Positions 1 to 8,177 are shown, counted from the stretch's first letter. The stretch: 64,000 bases of DNA from Paraflavitalea devenefica (GCF_011759375.1 NZ_JAARML010000001.1:1736001-1800000); one strand, 5' to 3'. Numbers and translations are program-made. Notes: generated from the sequence alone by a model not told the origin.

Positions 1-55
1 TCAGCCGGAAAATAGTTCGAGAATTGTCCTATAAGGGGACTACATATATAATTTT

Positions 56-83
56 AATGGCGTTCAAACCGAACGCCATTTTT
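56..83 (+). terminator. Rho-independent terminator
   Basis: A perfect 10-bp stem (56-65 with 71-80), a 5-nt loop and a following T run on the + strand. It would stop a transcript entering from left of the window. The upstream gene is not visible. Confidence 0.75.
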
Positions 84-162
84 CGTTATAACCCCTACTG
101 GCTTCAATTCCAATACTTTTCTGTATCAATTCAAATCAATTCAAACAAAAGGAAGGCTGGTT

Positions 163-199
163 CAGGGGCCTATCCGGGGTCCTAATTTGTAGGCCCCTG
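163..199. repeat. 10-bp perfect inverted repeat
   Basis: The arms caggggccta (163-172) and taggcccctg (190-199) are exact reverse complements separated by 17 nt. There is no T run on either side, so it is not an obvious terminator. It lies 115 bp before the first gene and could be a protein-binding site or part of a mobile-element end. Nothing else was recognised in positions 84-313. Confidence 0.5.
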
Positions 200-313
200 C
201 GGGTAGGCAGGTCTACTTCTAACCATTTCGTTCTACCCAACCAAATGGATATGTATGTATATCTCTTTTATGCTACATCTTTGGTGGTATTTATTCATGT
301 AAAATAAATAATC

Positions 314-1066
314 ATGAAAACAGAACTACTTTGCCCAATAATGGCGGCATGTTTCGTCATTATAGCATCTTGTAAAAAAGGGATAAGTGATAATGAAAGC
401 GCTTTCCAGTCAGTGCAATTCGCAAGTGATCAAAAAATTGGAGAAATAGATTTCAATTCGGTAAGCTTTACTAATAGCACAATGTTGACCAATAAATTTT
501 TCCCATATCAAACAATAGGAAGGACGTATGTTTTTGAAGGCGAAACCCCGGATGGTTTGGAGCGAAATGAAATTCAACGCATTGATGTCGTAAAAGTGGT
601 CATGGGTATCAATGTTGCTGTAATCAGAGATAGGGTTTGGTTGGATGGTGTACTGGAAGAAGACACCCGCGACTGGTTTGCCCAGGATAATGACGGGAAT
701 GTTTGGTACATGGGGGAAGACGTAGATAATTACAATCCCGATGGTACTATCCGCGATCATGAAGGTGCCTGGGAGGCTGGCATAAACGGAGCAGTAGCGG
801 GTATTATCATGCTTGCCAATCCCAAATCAGGGATTTCATACCAACAGGAGTTTGCAGCAGGAATAGCCGAAGATAAGGCGAAAGTTGTTGCTATGGGACT
901 CACTATTCTGGTTCCATTAAATACCTATGAGGGTTGTTTAAAAACAAAAGAATGGAGCGATCTTGAAAAAGGAGCTATTGATTTTAAATTTTATGCACCT
1001 GGTATTGGACTTATTAAAGAGAAAAAGAATAATACTGAATCGAAACTTGTTGCTATAGTGGAATAA
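314..1066 (+). CDS. hypothetical lipoprotein
   Basis: This is a 250-residue protein with a hydrophobic N terminus and a lipobox (I-A-S-C, Cys20) followed by KKG, so it should be lipid-anchored in the envelope. The body is acidic, rich in Asp/Gly and short beta-strand patterns, with no motif I recognise. Third-position and overall composition look more AT-rich than the core genes downstream. It sits alone, 337 bp from the next gene, in the segment left of the tRNA-like remnant at 2215-2237, which fits an accessory or acquired gene. Function unknown. Confidence 0.75.
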   Translation: MKTELLCPIMAACFVIIASCKKGISDNESAFQSVQFASDQKIGEIDFNSVSFTNSTMLTNKFFPYQTIGRTYVFEGETPDGLERNEIQRIDVVKVVMGINVAVIRDRVWLDGVLEEDTRDWFAQDNDGNVWYMGEDVDNYNPDGTIRDHEGAWEAGINGAVAGIIMLANPKSGISYQQEFAAGIAEDKAKVVAMGLTILVPLNTYEGCLKTKEWSDLEKGAIDFKFYAPGIGLIKEKKNNTESKLVAIVE

Positions 1067-1403
1067 CATTACATAAACCCCAGGACAAAAATAGAATAAC
1101 AGCCGCTGAAATATATGCCTTTGAGAAAAACTATTTAGGATAAAATATATTTTCTGAGGCAGCAAGGACCTTTTCTCCAAACGGAAATTGTACCATTTCC
1201 AAATTCTTTATATTGACACTAGAATATAGAACAGTTACGACATCGTTGGTGTTTTCCGTTGATCTCAATGTATTTCGATTTGAATGAAAGCAGGAAGCAC
1301 CAACAACCGAAGTACACGCAGGAAGAAGCTCATAAGGAATAAGATAATATGCGTATCTTAGTAACGTAGGCGATTAAAATTTCTTGACCTTAACAACTAT
1401 AGC
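1067..1403. other. intergenic region with nothing recognised
   Basis: This is 337 bp of AT-rich sequence between two accessory genes. No convincing ORF, hairpin with T run, or TTG/TAnnTTTG promoter pair was seen. Confidence 0.4.
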
Positions 1404-2099
1404 ATGAGATCTTTCCTGTTTACACTGTTTATAACAACAGGGTTGGTCCACCTGGTCAATGGCCAATCAGATTATAAGACCCCACCTGATCCTATACAGG
1501 TTCCAAAAGTGAGCCTGGTGTACGTAAAAACGGGCCCTTTTGACAGGGTATGCGGATCGTCATTGAACAAATCTGTGAAGCAGGAGGATATGGATGAACT
1601 GTCAGGGCGCTTGGGCGAGTTCCAGGCGATATGGGATAAAGAAGGATCTATTTACCTTCAAACAGTTCTTAAAGAAACAGGGCGCTCATTTCCCTGGCAG
1701 GATGTGGAAGCAACACTAACCGCCTGTGATTTTCCCTCCATGGGCTCCCCTTTGATAATTTATACAAAAAGCTTTCTTTCTTCTGCTCCAAAACCTCATC
1801 CTGTATCAGTTTTTCCTATCGTTGTTTTTCATGAGTTGATGCACATTTTTTTGCGCGCTGTTAATGATAGTTCTTTGCTGAAAAAGAAGTATGTATTGGA
1901 GTCCCCCTTTACGCTGGGCCAGTTGCAGGTGATGGCCCTGGAAAAATTTGTCTTATTAAAACTGGGCCGGTTGGATATTATCAAATGGCTGGATACACGT
2001 TACCGTACGCGTTTCTCACCTGAGCACCGCCGGGCCTGGGAAATTGTAAATGATATAGAAGGATGTGAAGCTTTTATTGAAGAGTTGAAGATAAAATAA
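1404..2099 (+). CDS. secreted HExxH-motif protein, putative zinc metallopeptidase
   Basis: This 231-residue protein has an N-terminal signal peptide ending around Gln21 (V-N-G-Q-S). Residues 143-147 are H-E-L-M-H inside a hydrophobic stretch (VVFHELMHIF), the zinc-binding signature of gluzincin/metzincin-type peptidases. The third ligand is not obvious; acidic residues follow in the C-terminal half. It is short for a peptidase and may be a minimal-domain protein of unknown family. It is isolated, with no operon partner, and lies immediately left of the tRNA remnant. The peptidase assignment rests on the single motif. Confidence 0.65.
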   Translation: MRSFLFTLFITTGLVHLVNGQSDYKTPPDPIQVPKVSLVYVKTGPFDRVCGSSLNKSVKQEDMDELSGRLGEFQAIWDKEGSIYLQTVLKETGRSFPWQDVEATLTACDFPSMGSPLIIYTKSFLSSAPKPHPVSVFPIVVFHELMHIFLRAVNDSSLLKKKYVLESPFTLGQLQVMALEKFVLLKLGRLDIIKWLDTRYRTRFSPEHRRAWEIVNDIEGCEAFIEELKIK

Positions 2100-2212
2100 T
2101 GAGCTGGCATCTTTCTCACTTCAATACTTGATATTCGCTAAATTGTTGCCGGTAATCGGCCACCTCGAAAATCGCTTTTTAATAAATTGATTTGGAATAA
2201 GATACGTCATTA

Positions 2213-2237
2213 AGTTCGATTCCTGTCGGGACTACCA
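2213..2237 (+). other. tRNA 3'-end remnant, possible attachment site
   Basis: Positions 2215-2221 read TTCGATT as in a T loop, followed by five nt, then cgggact as a 3' acceptor strand, a discriminator A and CCA (2235-2237). The upstream bases (ttaag) cannot pair as the 5' T-stem, and there is no 5' half, so this is a fragment rather than a gene. Such 3' fragments are left when an element integrates into a tRNA gene. The donor tRNA was not found in the window. Confidence 0.5.
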
Positions 2238-2243
2238 AACATT

Positions 2244-2768
2244 TTACTTGCGGACTTCATTGATGACCGCACCAAGCAGATCAACTAACTCTTGTTGAAT
2301 AACCCCAATCTGTTCAATTTCTTCTCCCGCTCTCCAATGCTCCCCTTCTTTAATGAGTGTAAGGCGTTGCGTACCTCTGCCCGACTGCAGCAACACATCG
2401 TAAGTTCCTGTAAGTTGTCCATCCCAGGAAATGGTTTCGGCAAGAGCTGCTTTATAAAACACATTATTGTGTGTGAAAGTGGTTGTAAAAACCAGGTGGT
2501 CGGTTGTATCTGGCCTGCCAGTGACGAGTTGGAAGTCCATATGGGTTGATTTAGACCAGTAAGGTAAGAAAAACTGTACTTTGCCATGTCTTCCAATTGA
2601 TGAACGGACAATATTAAGCCAGCCTTTATAAGGGTTTTGTTTGGGTTTGACAGGGGTTTCCTTCGTACCATGTTCGTACCACCTTCGCTCCCCGCCCTTA
2701 TAAGTGCGCTTTAACCCCGAAGCATTCCCGAAGCAAACCCAACCCAAAGGCGGTCCATCAATGTCCAT
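2244..2768 (-). CDS. hypothetical protein whose 5' end lies in an 11-bp repeat array
   Basis: This ORF of 174 codons has no signal peptide or recognised motif. The C-terminal two thirds (from about residue 46) look like a soluble beta-rich protein ending in a helix. The first 36 or so codons are read through the 11-bp repeat array at 2656-2747, so the annotated N terminus is suspect. The true start may be an internal Met (for example in the S-T-H-M context near residue 76), or the gene may be 5'-truncated. Its stop is 6 bp from the tRNA remnant. It may be a decaying fragment. Confidence 0.45.
   Translation of the reverse strand: MDIDGPPLGWVCFGNASGLKRTYKGGERRWYEHGTKETPVKPKQNPYKGWLNIVRSSIGRHGKVQFFLPYWSKSTHMDFQLVTGRPDTTDHLVFTTTFTHNNVFYKAALAETISWDGQLTGTYDVLLQSGRGTQRLTLIKEGEHWRAGEEIEQIGVIQQELVDLLGAVINEVRK
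2656..2747. repeat. 11-bp-unit repeat array with dyad symmetry (copy a)
   Basis: Consecutive 11-mers start at 2660 (ccttcgtacca), 2671 (tgttcgtacca), 2682 (ccttcgctccc), 2693, 2704 (gtgcgctttaa), 2715 (ccccgaagcat) and 2726 (tcccgaagcaa). Left units carry CTTCG and right units CGAAG, giving an inverted arrangement; 2656-2665 and 2729-2738 are complementary at 9 of 10 positions. The central 15-mer 2702-2716 recurs exactly at 2871-2885. Confidence 0.65.
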
Positions 2769-2828
2769 TACTGTATAACCATTTTAGACAACCCAGGAAA
2801 ACTGTATAGTTATTTTAGCAAGGGACAT

Positions 2829-2916
2829 CCTAACTCAATCCTCCTGTCATCCTTGTACCAGCCATGTACCAAGTGCGCTTTAACCTACAAGGATGGTACA
2901 AGGATCACACAGGGTT
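2829..2916. repeat. 11-bp-unit repeat array with dyad symmetry (copy b)
   Basis: 11-mers start at 2829, 2840, 2851 (ccttgtaccag), 2862 (ccatgtaccaa), 2873 (gtgcgctttaa), 2884 (cctacaaggat) and 2895 (ggtacaaggat). Most of them open with CC. 2849-2859 and 2895-2905 are a perfect 11-bp inverted repeat around the central unit, which is shared with copy a. The array ends about 90 bp before the small basic protein gene at 3004. Confidence 0.7.
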
Positions 2917-2984
2917 TGCATACCCCTGCCATTTTACCCATTTCACGGTATTGTCCTGACGGCCAACATTTATTACTTTTAACC

Positions 2985-3001
2985 AGTATATGTTATATAC
3001 T
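2985..3001 (+). promoter_or_regulatory. 7-bp inverted repeat abutting a start codon
   Basis: The arms agtatat (2985-2991) and atatact (2995-3001) are exact reverse complements around gtt, ending two bases before the ATG at 3004. It could be an operator or an RNA hairpin covering the ribosome entry site. A comparable element precedes the gene at 27550. Confidence 0.5.
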
Positions 3002-3003
3002 AT

Positions 3004-3552
3004 ATGGCCAAATACACCGGCATACCACCCATTACGGGCACCATTGGTCCCATCTGCATCTATAAGATGTATGGCCGGTATTATATCCGTACCCGTAGCT
3101 CGCTCACGGGTAAAAGGGTAAAGAAAGACCCGGCTTTCCGAAAGACGATGCAATATGCCGCCCTTCTGTCCAAAGCTTCCCGCATCGCCTCCACCGTATA
3201 TGCCACTCTGCCTGCCGACCGGAAACAGCACAGCCTGTACCGCAAACTTACCGGCGAGGCCATGACCTGGTTAAAATACCAGTGGACAGAAGAAGATGTA
3301 GTGGCTTACCTGGTCAAACTATATACCGGACAGGAAGTACAGTTACCTGAGCCTGAAGTGGTGCAACTGAGGGCTCCCTTCCGCCGTAAGACACAGCGGT
3401 TAAAGGAAAAAAGGCATAAACAACACAAAGAAACACCCGCAGAGAAACTGCCTTACCATCTTTACGCCTACCGTTATAATGAACGAAAGTTCCGACGACA
3501 ATACAACCAAGACCAGATCAACTATCCCTGGAGTGAATATATAATGACCTGA
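3004..3552 (+). CDS. small basic protein, GTIG...YK family of unknown function
   Basis: This is a 182-residue, strongly basic, soluble protein. It opens with a pattern (G-T-I-G, then I-Y-K, then GKRVKKDPAF..T) that I recognise from a large multi-copy family of uncharacterised proteins in Chitinophagaceae and related Bacteroidota. A helical middle region (about 45-75) and an Arg/Lys/Gln-rich tail (about 125-182) suggest nucleic-acid binding, but that is inference. It has no partner gene: the next gene is convergent. Two 11-bp-unit arrays and a 7-bp inverted repeat lie directly upstream, an arrangement shared with the gene at 27550. Confidence 0.75.
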   Translation: MAKYTGIPPITGTIGPICIYKMYGRYYIRTRSSLTGKRVKKDPAFRKTMQYAALLSKASRIASTVYATLPADRKQHSLYRKLTGEAMTWLKYQWTEEDVVAYLVKLYTGQEVQLPEPEVVQLRAPFRRKTQRLKEKRHKQHKETPAEKLPYHLYAYRYNERKFRRQYNQDQINYPWSEYIMT

Positions 3553-3570
3553 CTGTTCTTCATCATTTAC

Positions 3571-4266
3571 TCATTCCTGCCCCAGTTTTTTATACAGTGC
3601 ATCCTTATAGGTTACCCCTATGGGCAATTCTTTGTCGAGTATCCTTACCAGATTGCCTTCTACGAATTGTATATGCCGGACATTAATGATAAAGGATTTG
3701 TGGATACGCAGGAACTGCTGCTCCGGCAGCAGTTCCCCGATTTTGTTGAGCGAGGAATACGATGTATGTACAGTATTCGCCGTCACTACTTTTATATAAT
3801 CTCCGAAGCCTTCAATATAAAAAATATCCGGATAGGCAATCCGCAGGAGTCGCTTGTGCACTTTAATAAAGATAGCTTCGTCCGGCGGCTGGCTTTGCGA
3901 GACAGGTGGTATTTCTTTTTGGGCGCTGATCTTCTGGACCGCTTTGATAAACCGTTCGAAGGTGATGGGCTTTAACAGGTAATCCACTGCCTCCAGTTCA
4001 AATGCCTCCACGGCATATTCCATATAGGCGGTAGTGAATATTACTTTGGGCGGGTTCTTGAGCGATTTCAGGAAATTGAGACCTGTAATACCCGGCATCT
4101 GGATATCAAGGAAAAGTAGGTCTATCTGTTCGCGGTGCAACAGTTCGAAAGCCTCGATCGCGGTTTCACAAGTGCCCACCACCTGCAGGCTTTTTACTTG
4201 CCGTATATGTGATTCCATCAATTGGCGCGCCAGTGGTTCATCGTCTATAATAAGGCACCTGGTCAT
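3571..4266 (-). CDS. LytTR-family response regulator
   Basis: This is a 231-residue two-component response regulator. The receiver domain (about 3-118) has the acidic pair D8/D9, phosphoacceptor D54 in FLDIQMPG and K99 in LLKPIT. The C-terminal LytTR DNA-binding domain spans about 135-230 (FIKVHKRLLRI, then FLRIHKSFIINVRHI). It overlaps the upstream histidine kinase gene by 4 bp, so the two are co-transcribed and probably form one phosphorelay. The regulated genes are not evident. The divergent S41 peptidase beyond the kinase is a candidate only by position. Confidence 0.92.
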   Translation of the reverse strand: MTRCLIIDDEPLARQLMESHIRQVKSLQVVGTCETAIEAFELLHREQIDLLFLDIQMPGITGLNFLKSLKNPPKVIFTTAYMEYAVEAFELEAVDYLLKPITFERFIKAVQKISAQKEIPPVSQSQPPDEAIFIKVHKRLLRIAYPDIFYIEGFGDYIKVVTANTVHTSYSSLNKIGELLPEQQFLRIHKSFIINVRHIQFVEGNLVRILDKELPIGVTYKDALYKKLGQE

Positions 4267-5339
4267 CGGGGTGGATTTAGTTGAACACTTAAAGTAACGA
4301 TAAATTGTGAATCCTCCTCTGTTACCAGTAATTGGTGTCGCTCAGGGTATAATAACTCCAGTCTTTTGCGCACATTGTATAAACCAATCCCGCTTTCTTT
4401 TGCCGCAACTTCTGTTTTCGGTGCTTTGAGATTGGAAGTTTGGAAGGTGATCTCTTCTTCATCAATGGTCATGAGCAACTGTACCTGGTTGCCTGGAATT
4501 TTATGATGGAGTGAATGTTTGAAACAATTCTCAATCAGCGGTAAAAACAACAGCGGTTCGATCAGTGTGCCGCCCGGATTTCCCTGCACGCAGAACTGCA
4601 GCACCGTATCGTCATTATGGCGTATCCGCTCCAGTTCCAGGTAGCTGTGCAGGAACGCTATTTCTTTTGCCAGTAATACTTTTTCTTCCCTCGCTTCATA
4701 CAATACATACCGCATGATGCCGGAAAGATTGGCAATGGAAACGGAAGTTTTCGGTGAACCCTGCAAACTGAGCGCATATAGGTTATTCAATGTATTGAAG
4801 AAGAAATGCGGTTGTATTTGCGACTTTAGCTGGTCGAGTTCTAGTCGCAGTTTGTCGGATTGTAACTGGTCAACGATATGCTGCCGTTTGAACAGCTCCC
4901 GGATAAACAGCAATCCAATTGATGAAAGCAGGATCAGTAGCGTATAGCCCATATTTTGTATCAGGCTTCCCGTCCAGTGCCAGGGCTCCACAGAAGCCAG
5001 ATTGGAACGGTATTTTTCGGGAATGAAGGGCAGGTTGATCATTAGCAGGAAGGCGATCCGGGCATTGAGCTCATACAGCAAAAGATAAAAAGGCAGGGAT
5101 GCCAGGAACCACCAGGGGCGTTTATTGAACAAGGTGCGTGGAAGCAACCAGCGATAAAAGAACACGATGGAAGGAAGCTGTAGCACATTGACCAGGATAA
5201 GGCTCAGCGTAAAAGAGAACCGTTCGAATATCTGCAATCCTATAGACAACGGAATGATGACCAACAGGATAAAAAGATAGAGCAGCTCCACGAGTTTTAT
5301 CTTCTTGTAATAGCTCCATTTTTTCGTTGCTTCGAACAT
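4263..5339 (-). CDS. LytS/YpdA-type sensor histidine kinase
   Basis: This is a 358-residue integral membrane kinase with four hydrophobic segments (about 18-35, 43-62, 77-100 and 128-147). A short coiled linker leads to the His_kinase domain, with phosphoacceptor H178 in QIQPHFFFNTLNNLY, and an HATPase-like region (LIENCFKHSL, GIGLYNVRKRLELLY). There is no periplasmic sensor domain of any size, so it may sense a membrane or intramembrane signal. It partners the LytTR regulator whose start overlaps its stop. It is divergent from the S41 peptidase gene, with 167 bp between. Confidence 0.92.
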   Translation of the reverse strand: MFEATKKWSYYKKIKLVELLYLFILLVIIPLSIGLQIFERFSFTLSLILVNVLQLPSIVFFYRWLLPRTLFNKRPWWFLASLPFYLLLYELNARIAFLLMINLPFIPEKYRSNLASVEPWHWTGSLIQNMGYTLLILLSSIGLLFIRELFKRQHIVDQLQSDKLRLELDQLKSQIQPHFFFNTLNNLYALSLQGSPKTSVSIANLSGIMRYVLYEAREEKVLLAKEIAFLHSYLELERIRHNDDTVLQFCVQGNPGGTLIEPLLFLPLIENCFKHSLHHKIPGNQVQLLMTIDEEEITFQTSNLKAPKTEVAAKESGIGLYNVRKRLELLYPERHQLLVTEEDSQFIVTLSVQLNPPR

Positions 5340-5445
5340 GCCACAAATTAAAACAGCCGTTCATACAATTGATGATTTATTTCGCCCAATTCCCTGTTTT
5401 GCCCGCTCAATTTAGAAGACAGTGTTCAACCCGCCGGTCAGGGCA

Positions 5446-5474
5446 TTGGGCTAAAAAGTAACCCTGTACGTTTG
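5446..5474 (+). promoter_or_regulatory. Bacteroidota-type promoter for the S41 peptidase gene
   Basis: TTG at 5446-5448 and TACGTTTG at 5467-5474 are separated by 18 nt. This matches the TTG-N17-23-TAnnTTTG consensus of the Bacteroidota primary sigma factor. It lies 32 bp before the ATG at 5507. Confidence 0.6.
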
Positions 5475-5506
5475 TATCAGCCGCAATTTGCGCTCAAATC
5501 AATCAC

Positions 5507-7150
5507 ATGAAAAGGGTCATTTACCTGGTATTGTTTGGGTTTATTACCTACAGCAGCCAGGCTCAAACCAATATACAGGTTACGCAATTAACAACACTCG
5601 GCAAGGTATGGGGTTTTCTAAAATATTACCATCCCGCTGCTGCTAAAGGCAAACCCGACTGGGACAGTGAATTGATACGCATGATCCCACTTGTTGAACA
5701 GGCCAAAACCGGGAAAGCGGTTGATACATTGCTCGAAGCCTGGTACCGTTCATTGCCGTCCGCCGGGTTATCCACTACACGGGTAAACAGGGAGGCAGAT
5801 TCGCTGGCAAGGACCATCACGGAAAAAGACATACAGCAGTTCAGGGTTTCAAAATGGCTGAAGACCGAACTGGTCCGCTTATACCAATACCACCTTCCGG
5901 ATACCAGCCGGTATGTCACCCGTTATTACGGCGGCCATTATTATGATCATATTATTCATACTGAAGACGATTGCAAGACACCTTCCTATCCTGGTCGTCC
6001 GGTGCGTTTGCTTGCCCTGTTCCGCTATTGGAATACGATAGCCTATTTTTACCCGCACAAAACGCGCATTCCTGCCTGGGACAAGGTATTGAGCAATTAT
6101 ATCAGCCGGTTTTTGCAGGCAAAAGATTCAGCACAATACCGGTATGCCATACGGGAGCTTATCCATGAATTGCCCGACTCCCATTCCTTTATACAGGAGC
6201 CTGGCCGCATCTACTATTTCTATCCTTTTCGTATTGATTATGTGGAAGGAAAATATCTGGTTGGTGCGTGCGACGATAGTATTGCAAAAAGATGGGGATA
6301 CCGTATTGGGGATGAAATAATTGCCATTAATGAAAAACCCACCCGAGAAAGAGAAAAGGAACTATTAAAGACGACTACCGGCACCAATGCGCTTTCGCTG
6401 CACCGCAATATTGCCCAGGAATTATTGAAAGTTGGTGACTCTATCATAGAGGTAAGCTTCAAAAGGGGGAAGCAGGTGATTGCCAGGCCCGTCGAACTGC
6501 ACAGTTGGGAAGTCTACCGTCGTATACCCAAAGCCCCTGCAAAGCCCTTGTGGGAGGAACTGGAACAAGGAGTCTGGTACGTGCGATTTTGCCGTATCAG
6601 TAGTATTGACACCCTGGGCTATTTATTCCGGGATATCCGGCAGGCAAGGGCTGTGATCTGGGAAATGCGCGACTATCCCAATTTCAAGGTTACCACAGGA
6701 TTGAATAAATTCTTCTTTCCTGCAAAGACGCAGTTTACCGAAGAGCTGAATGCGTGGGATTTTTATCCAGGTACATTTATCAGGGGCTCCTATTATTTTA
6801 CACCTGCCGGCAAGGCTGATTCGATCTATAATGGCCCCTTGATAGTCCTGGTAGATGAACATACGCAAAGCCTTTCTGAATCAATCACCGCTGCTTTAAG
6901 ACTCAGGCCCAATACAATTACCATGGGCCGGCAAACAGCCGGTACCACAGGCAATATCACCTGGTTTACATTACCCGGTGGTATAGAAGTAAGTTATACA
7001 GGTGTTGGCGTAAAGGGTTTGCAGGAGAGTTTTCGCCAGGGCATGGGGGTTAAGCTGGATGTCCCGGTAAGGCTCACTCCCGCAAAGGTGGCCCAAAGCA
7101 AAGATTATATATTGGAGCAAGCGATCCTGTATGCCAGGAGATACCAGTAA
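5507..7150 (+). CDS. secreted S41-family peptidase
   Basis: This is a 547-residue protein with a signal peptide (cut near Q-A-Q at about residue 20). It has an N-terminal helical region typical of Bacteroidota S41 proteins, a PDZ-like segment (about 240-300, with the R-I-G-D-E-I-I-A-I motif) and a C-terminal S41 core. S455 in T-Q-S-L-S-E aligns with the S41 nucleophile. The Lys that follows G..T.G in the C-terminal processing proteases is absent (GRQTAGTTG here), so this looks like the tricorn-like S41 group rather than a CtpA Ser/Lys peptidase. It stands alone under its own promoter. Confidence 0.85.
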   Translation: MKRVIYLVLFGFITYSSQAQTNIQVTQLTTLGKVWGFLKYYHPAAAKGKPDWDSELIRMIPLVEQAKTGKAVDTLLEAWYRSLPSAGLSTTRVNREADSLARTITEKDIQQFRVSKWLKTELVRLYQYHLPDTSRYVTRYYGGHYYDHIIHTEDDCKTPSYPGRPVRLLALFRYWNTIAYFYPHKTRIPAWDKVLSNYISRFLQAKDSAQYRYAIRELIHELPDSHSFIQEPGRIYYFYPFRIDYVEGKYLVGACDDSIAKRWGYRIGDEIIAINEKPTREREKELLKTTTGTNALSLHRNIAQELLKVGDSIIEVSFKRGKQVIARPVELHSWEVYRRIPKAPAKPLWEELEQGVWYVRFCRISSIDTLGYLFRDIRQARAVIWEMRDYPNFKVTTGLNKFFFPAKTQFTEELNAWDFYPGTFIRGSYYFTPAGKADSIYNGPLIVLVDEHTQSLSESITAALRLRPNTITMGRQTAGTTGNITWFTLPGGIEVSYTGVGVKGLQESFRQGMGVKLDVPVRLTPAKVAQSKDYILEQAILYARRYQ

Positions 7151-7152
7151 GG

Positions 7153-8106
7153 CTATGCGCTGGATGGTTTCAGGTACATATAGAACTCTCCCAGCTTGTG
7201 TTCCTCATTGCTCAATAACAGGAAGATAAAGAAGTCTTCGGGCCTGAACAATTTCTTATAGCCAATAATGTTTTCCCGGAACAGGGTGGTGTAGTTCTTG
7301 ATGTTCTCATCCATATTGCCGGCCGGAATGTCAAATACCAGGTACTCGCCTTCCTTTACCGGACTGATAATGTATTCCTGACAATCAGCAGGCGATAAAC
7401 AATTGATCACGGCTCCTGTTACGAGCAGGCCATGGTGCATGTTGAACCTGTCGGCCGGTGTGAAATTGAGCGAATCGAAGGGTTTGATCACAAAGCTTCC
7501 GCTCCATTTCTTGTCAAAGCCGCTCATCACCTGATCGAGATAGGTATCGTAACAAAAACCGCCTTTATAAGATGCCGGCACCATGCGTAATGACCTGCAA
7601 ATGGTATAGCGATTGTGTAAGGTCTCGATCCGGTAATTGAACGGGAAATCCTTTTTCAGTATATCGAGATAGGCTTGCTCTGAATGGATACCGTCGAGCA
7701 GGGCATTGGGGGAATCCTTTATGAATAGCGGTCTTTTCCGGAAATAGCCCGGACTGTGATTGAACTGCTGACTAAAGGCTTTTGAAAGCGCGTGTTTACC
7801 TGAATAACCGATCCTTTCGGCAATTTCAGTTAGGGAAAGGTCTGTATACGATAAAAGGGAGGCGGCTTTTTCCAGGCGGAATCTTTTGATGTAACCGCCA
7901 ATCGTTTCCTGCTCCGTTTGCTCAAAGATGTCTGAAAGGTGATAATAAGAAACGAAGACATGATCGGCCAGGCGCTGCAGGGAGATATCTGCATGCATAT
8001 TCGTTTCCACGTATTCGTGAATCCTGTTGGAAATGACCCGGTAGTGTTGTATGGTAGCTGGCTTATGCAAGGCGGCGGCGGCTCTGATGGCTGAAAAGTT
8101 ATCCAT
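7153..8106 (-). CDS. AraC-family regulator with GyrI-like effector domain
   Basis: This is a 317-residue regulator with inverted domain order compared with many AraC proteins. The two-HTH AraC DNA-binding domain is N-terminal (about 22-125; LSLTEIAERIGYSGKHALSKAFSQQF is the second HTH). A GyrI-like small-molecule-binding domain (about 145-315) follows. Proteins of this type respond to hydrophobic or cationic compounds. It is divergent from the membrane protein gene at 8178 across 71 bp, which makes that gene the likely target. It converges on the S41 peptidase gene with 2 bp between stops. Confidence 0.9.
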   Translation of the reverse strand: MDNFSAIRAAAALHKPATIQHYRVISNRIHEYVETNMHADISLQRLADHVFVSYYHLSDIFEQTEQETIGGYIKRFRLEKAASLLSYTDLSLTEIAERIGYSGKHALSKAFSQQFNHSPGYFRKRPLFIKDSPNALLDGIHSEQAYLDILKKDFPFNYRIETLHNRYTICRSLRMVPASYKGGFCYDTYLDQVMSGFDKKWSGSFVIKPFDSLNFTPADRFNMHHGLLVTGAVINCLSPADCQEYIISPVKEGEYLVFDIPAGNMDENIKNYTTLFRENIIGYKKLFRPEDFFIFLLLSNEEHKLGEFYMYLKPSSA

Positions 8107-8177
8107 TTTTGGGATTTCCAGGAAGCAGGCTGCCCATAAAAAAATGATAATTATTTTTCAGGCATCAACTTGTTACC

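Noticed and set aside
11..44. Possible tRNA 3' end or left attachment site at the window edge (agttcga ... ggggactaca)
   Set aside because: The T-stem does not pair and the acceptor is interrupted. The resemblance to 2213-2237 is only partial, so it is noted but not annotated.
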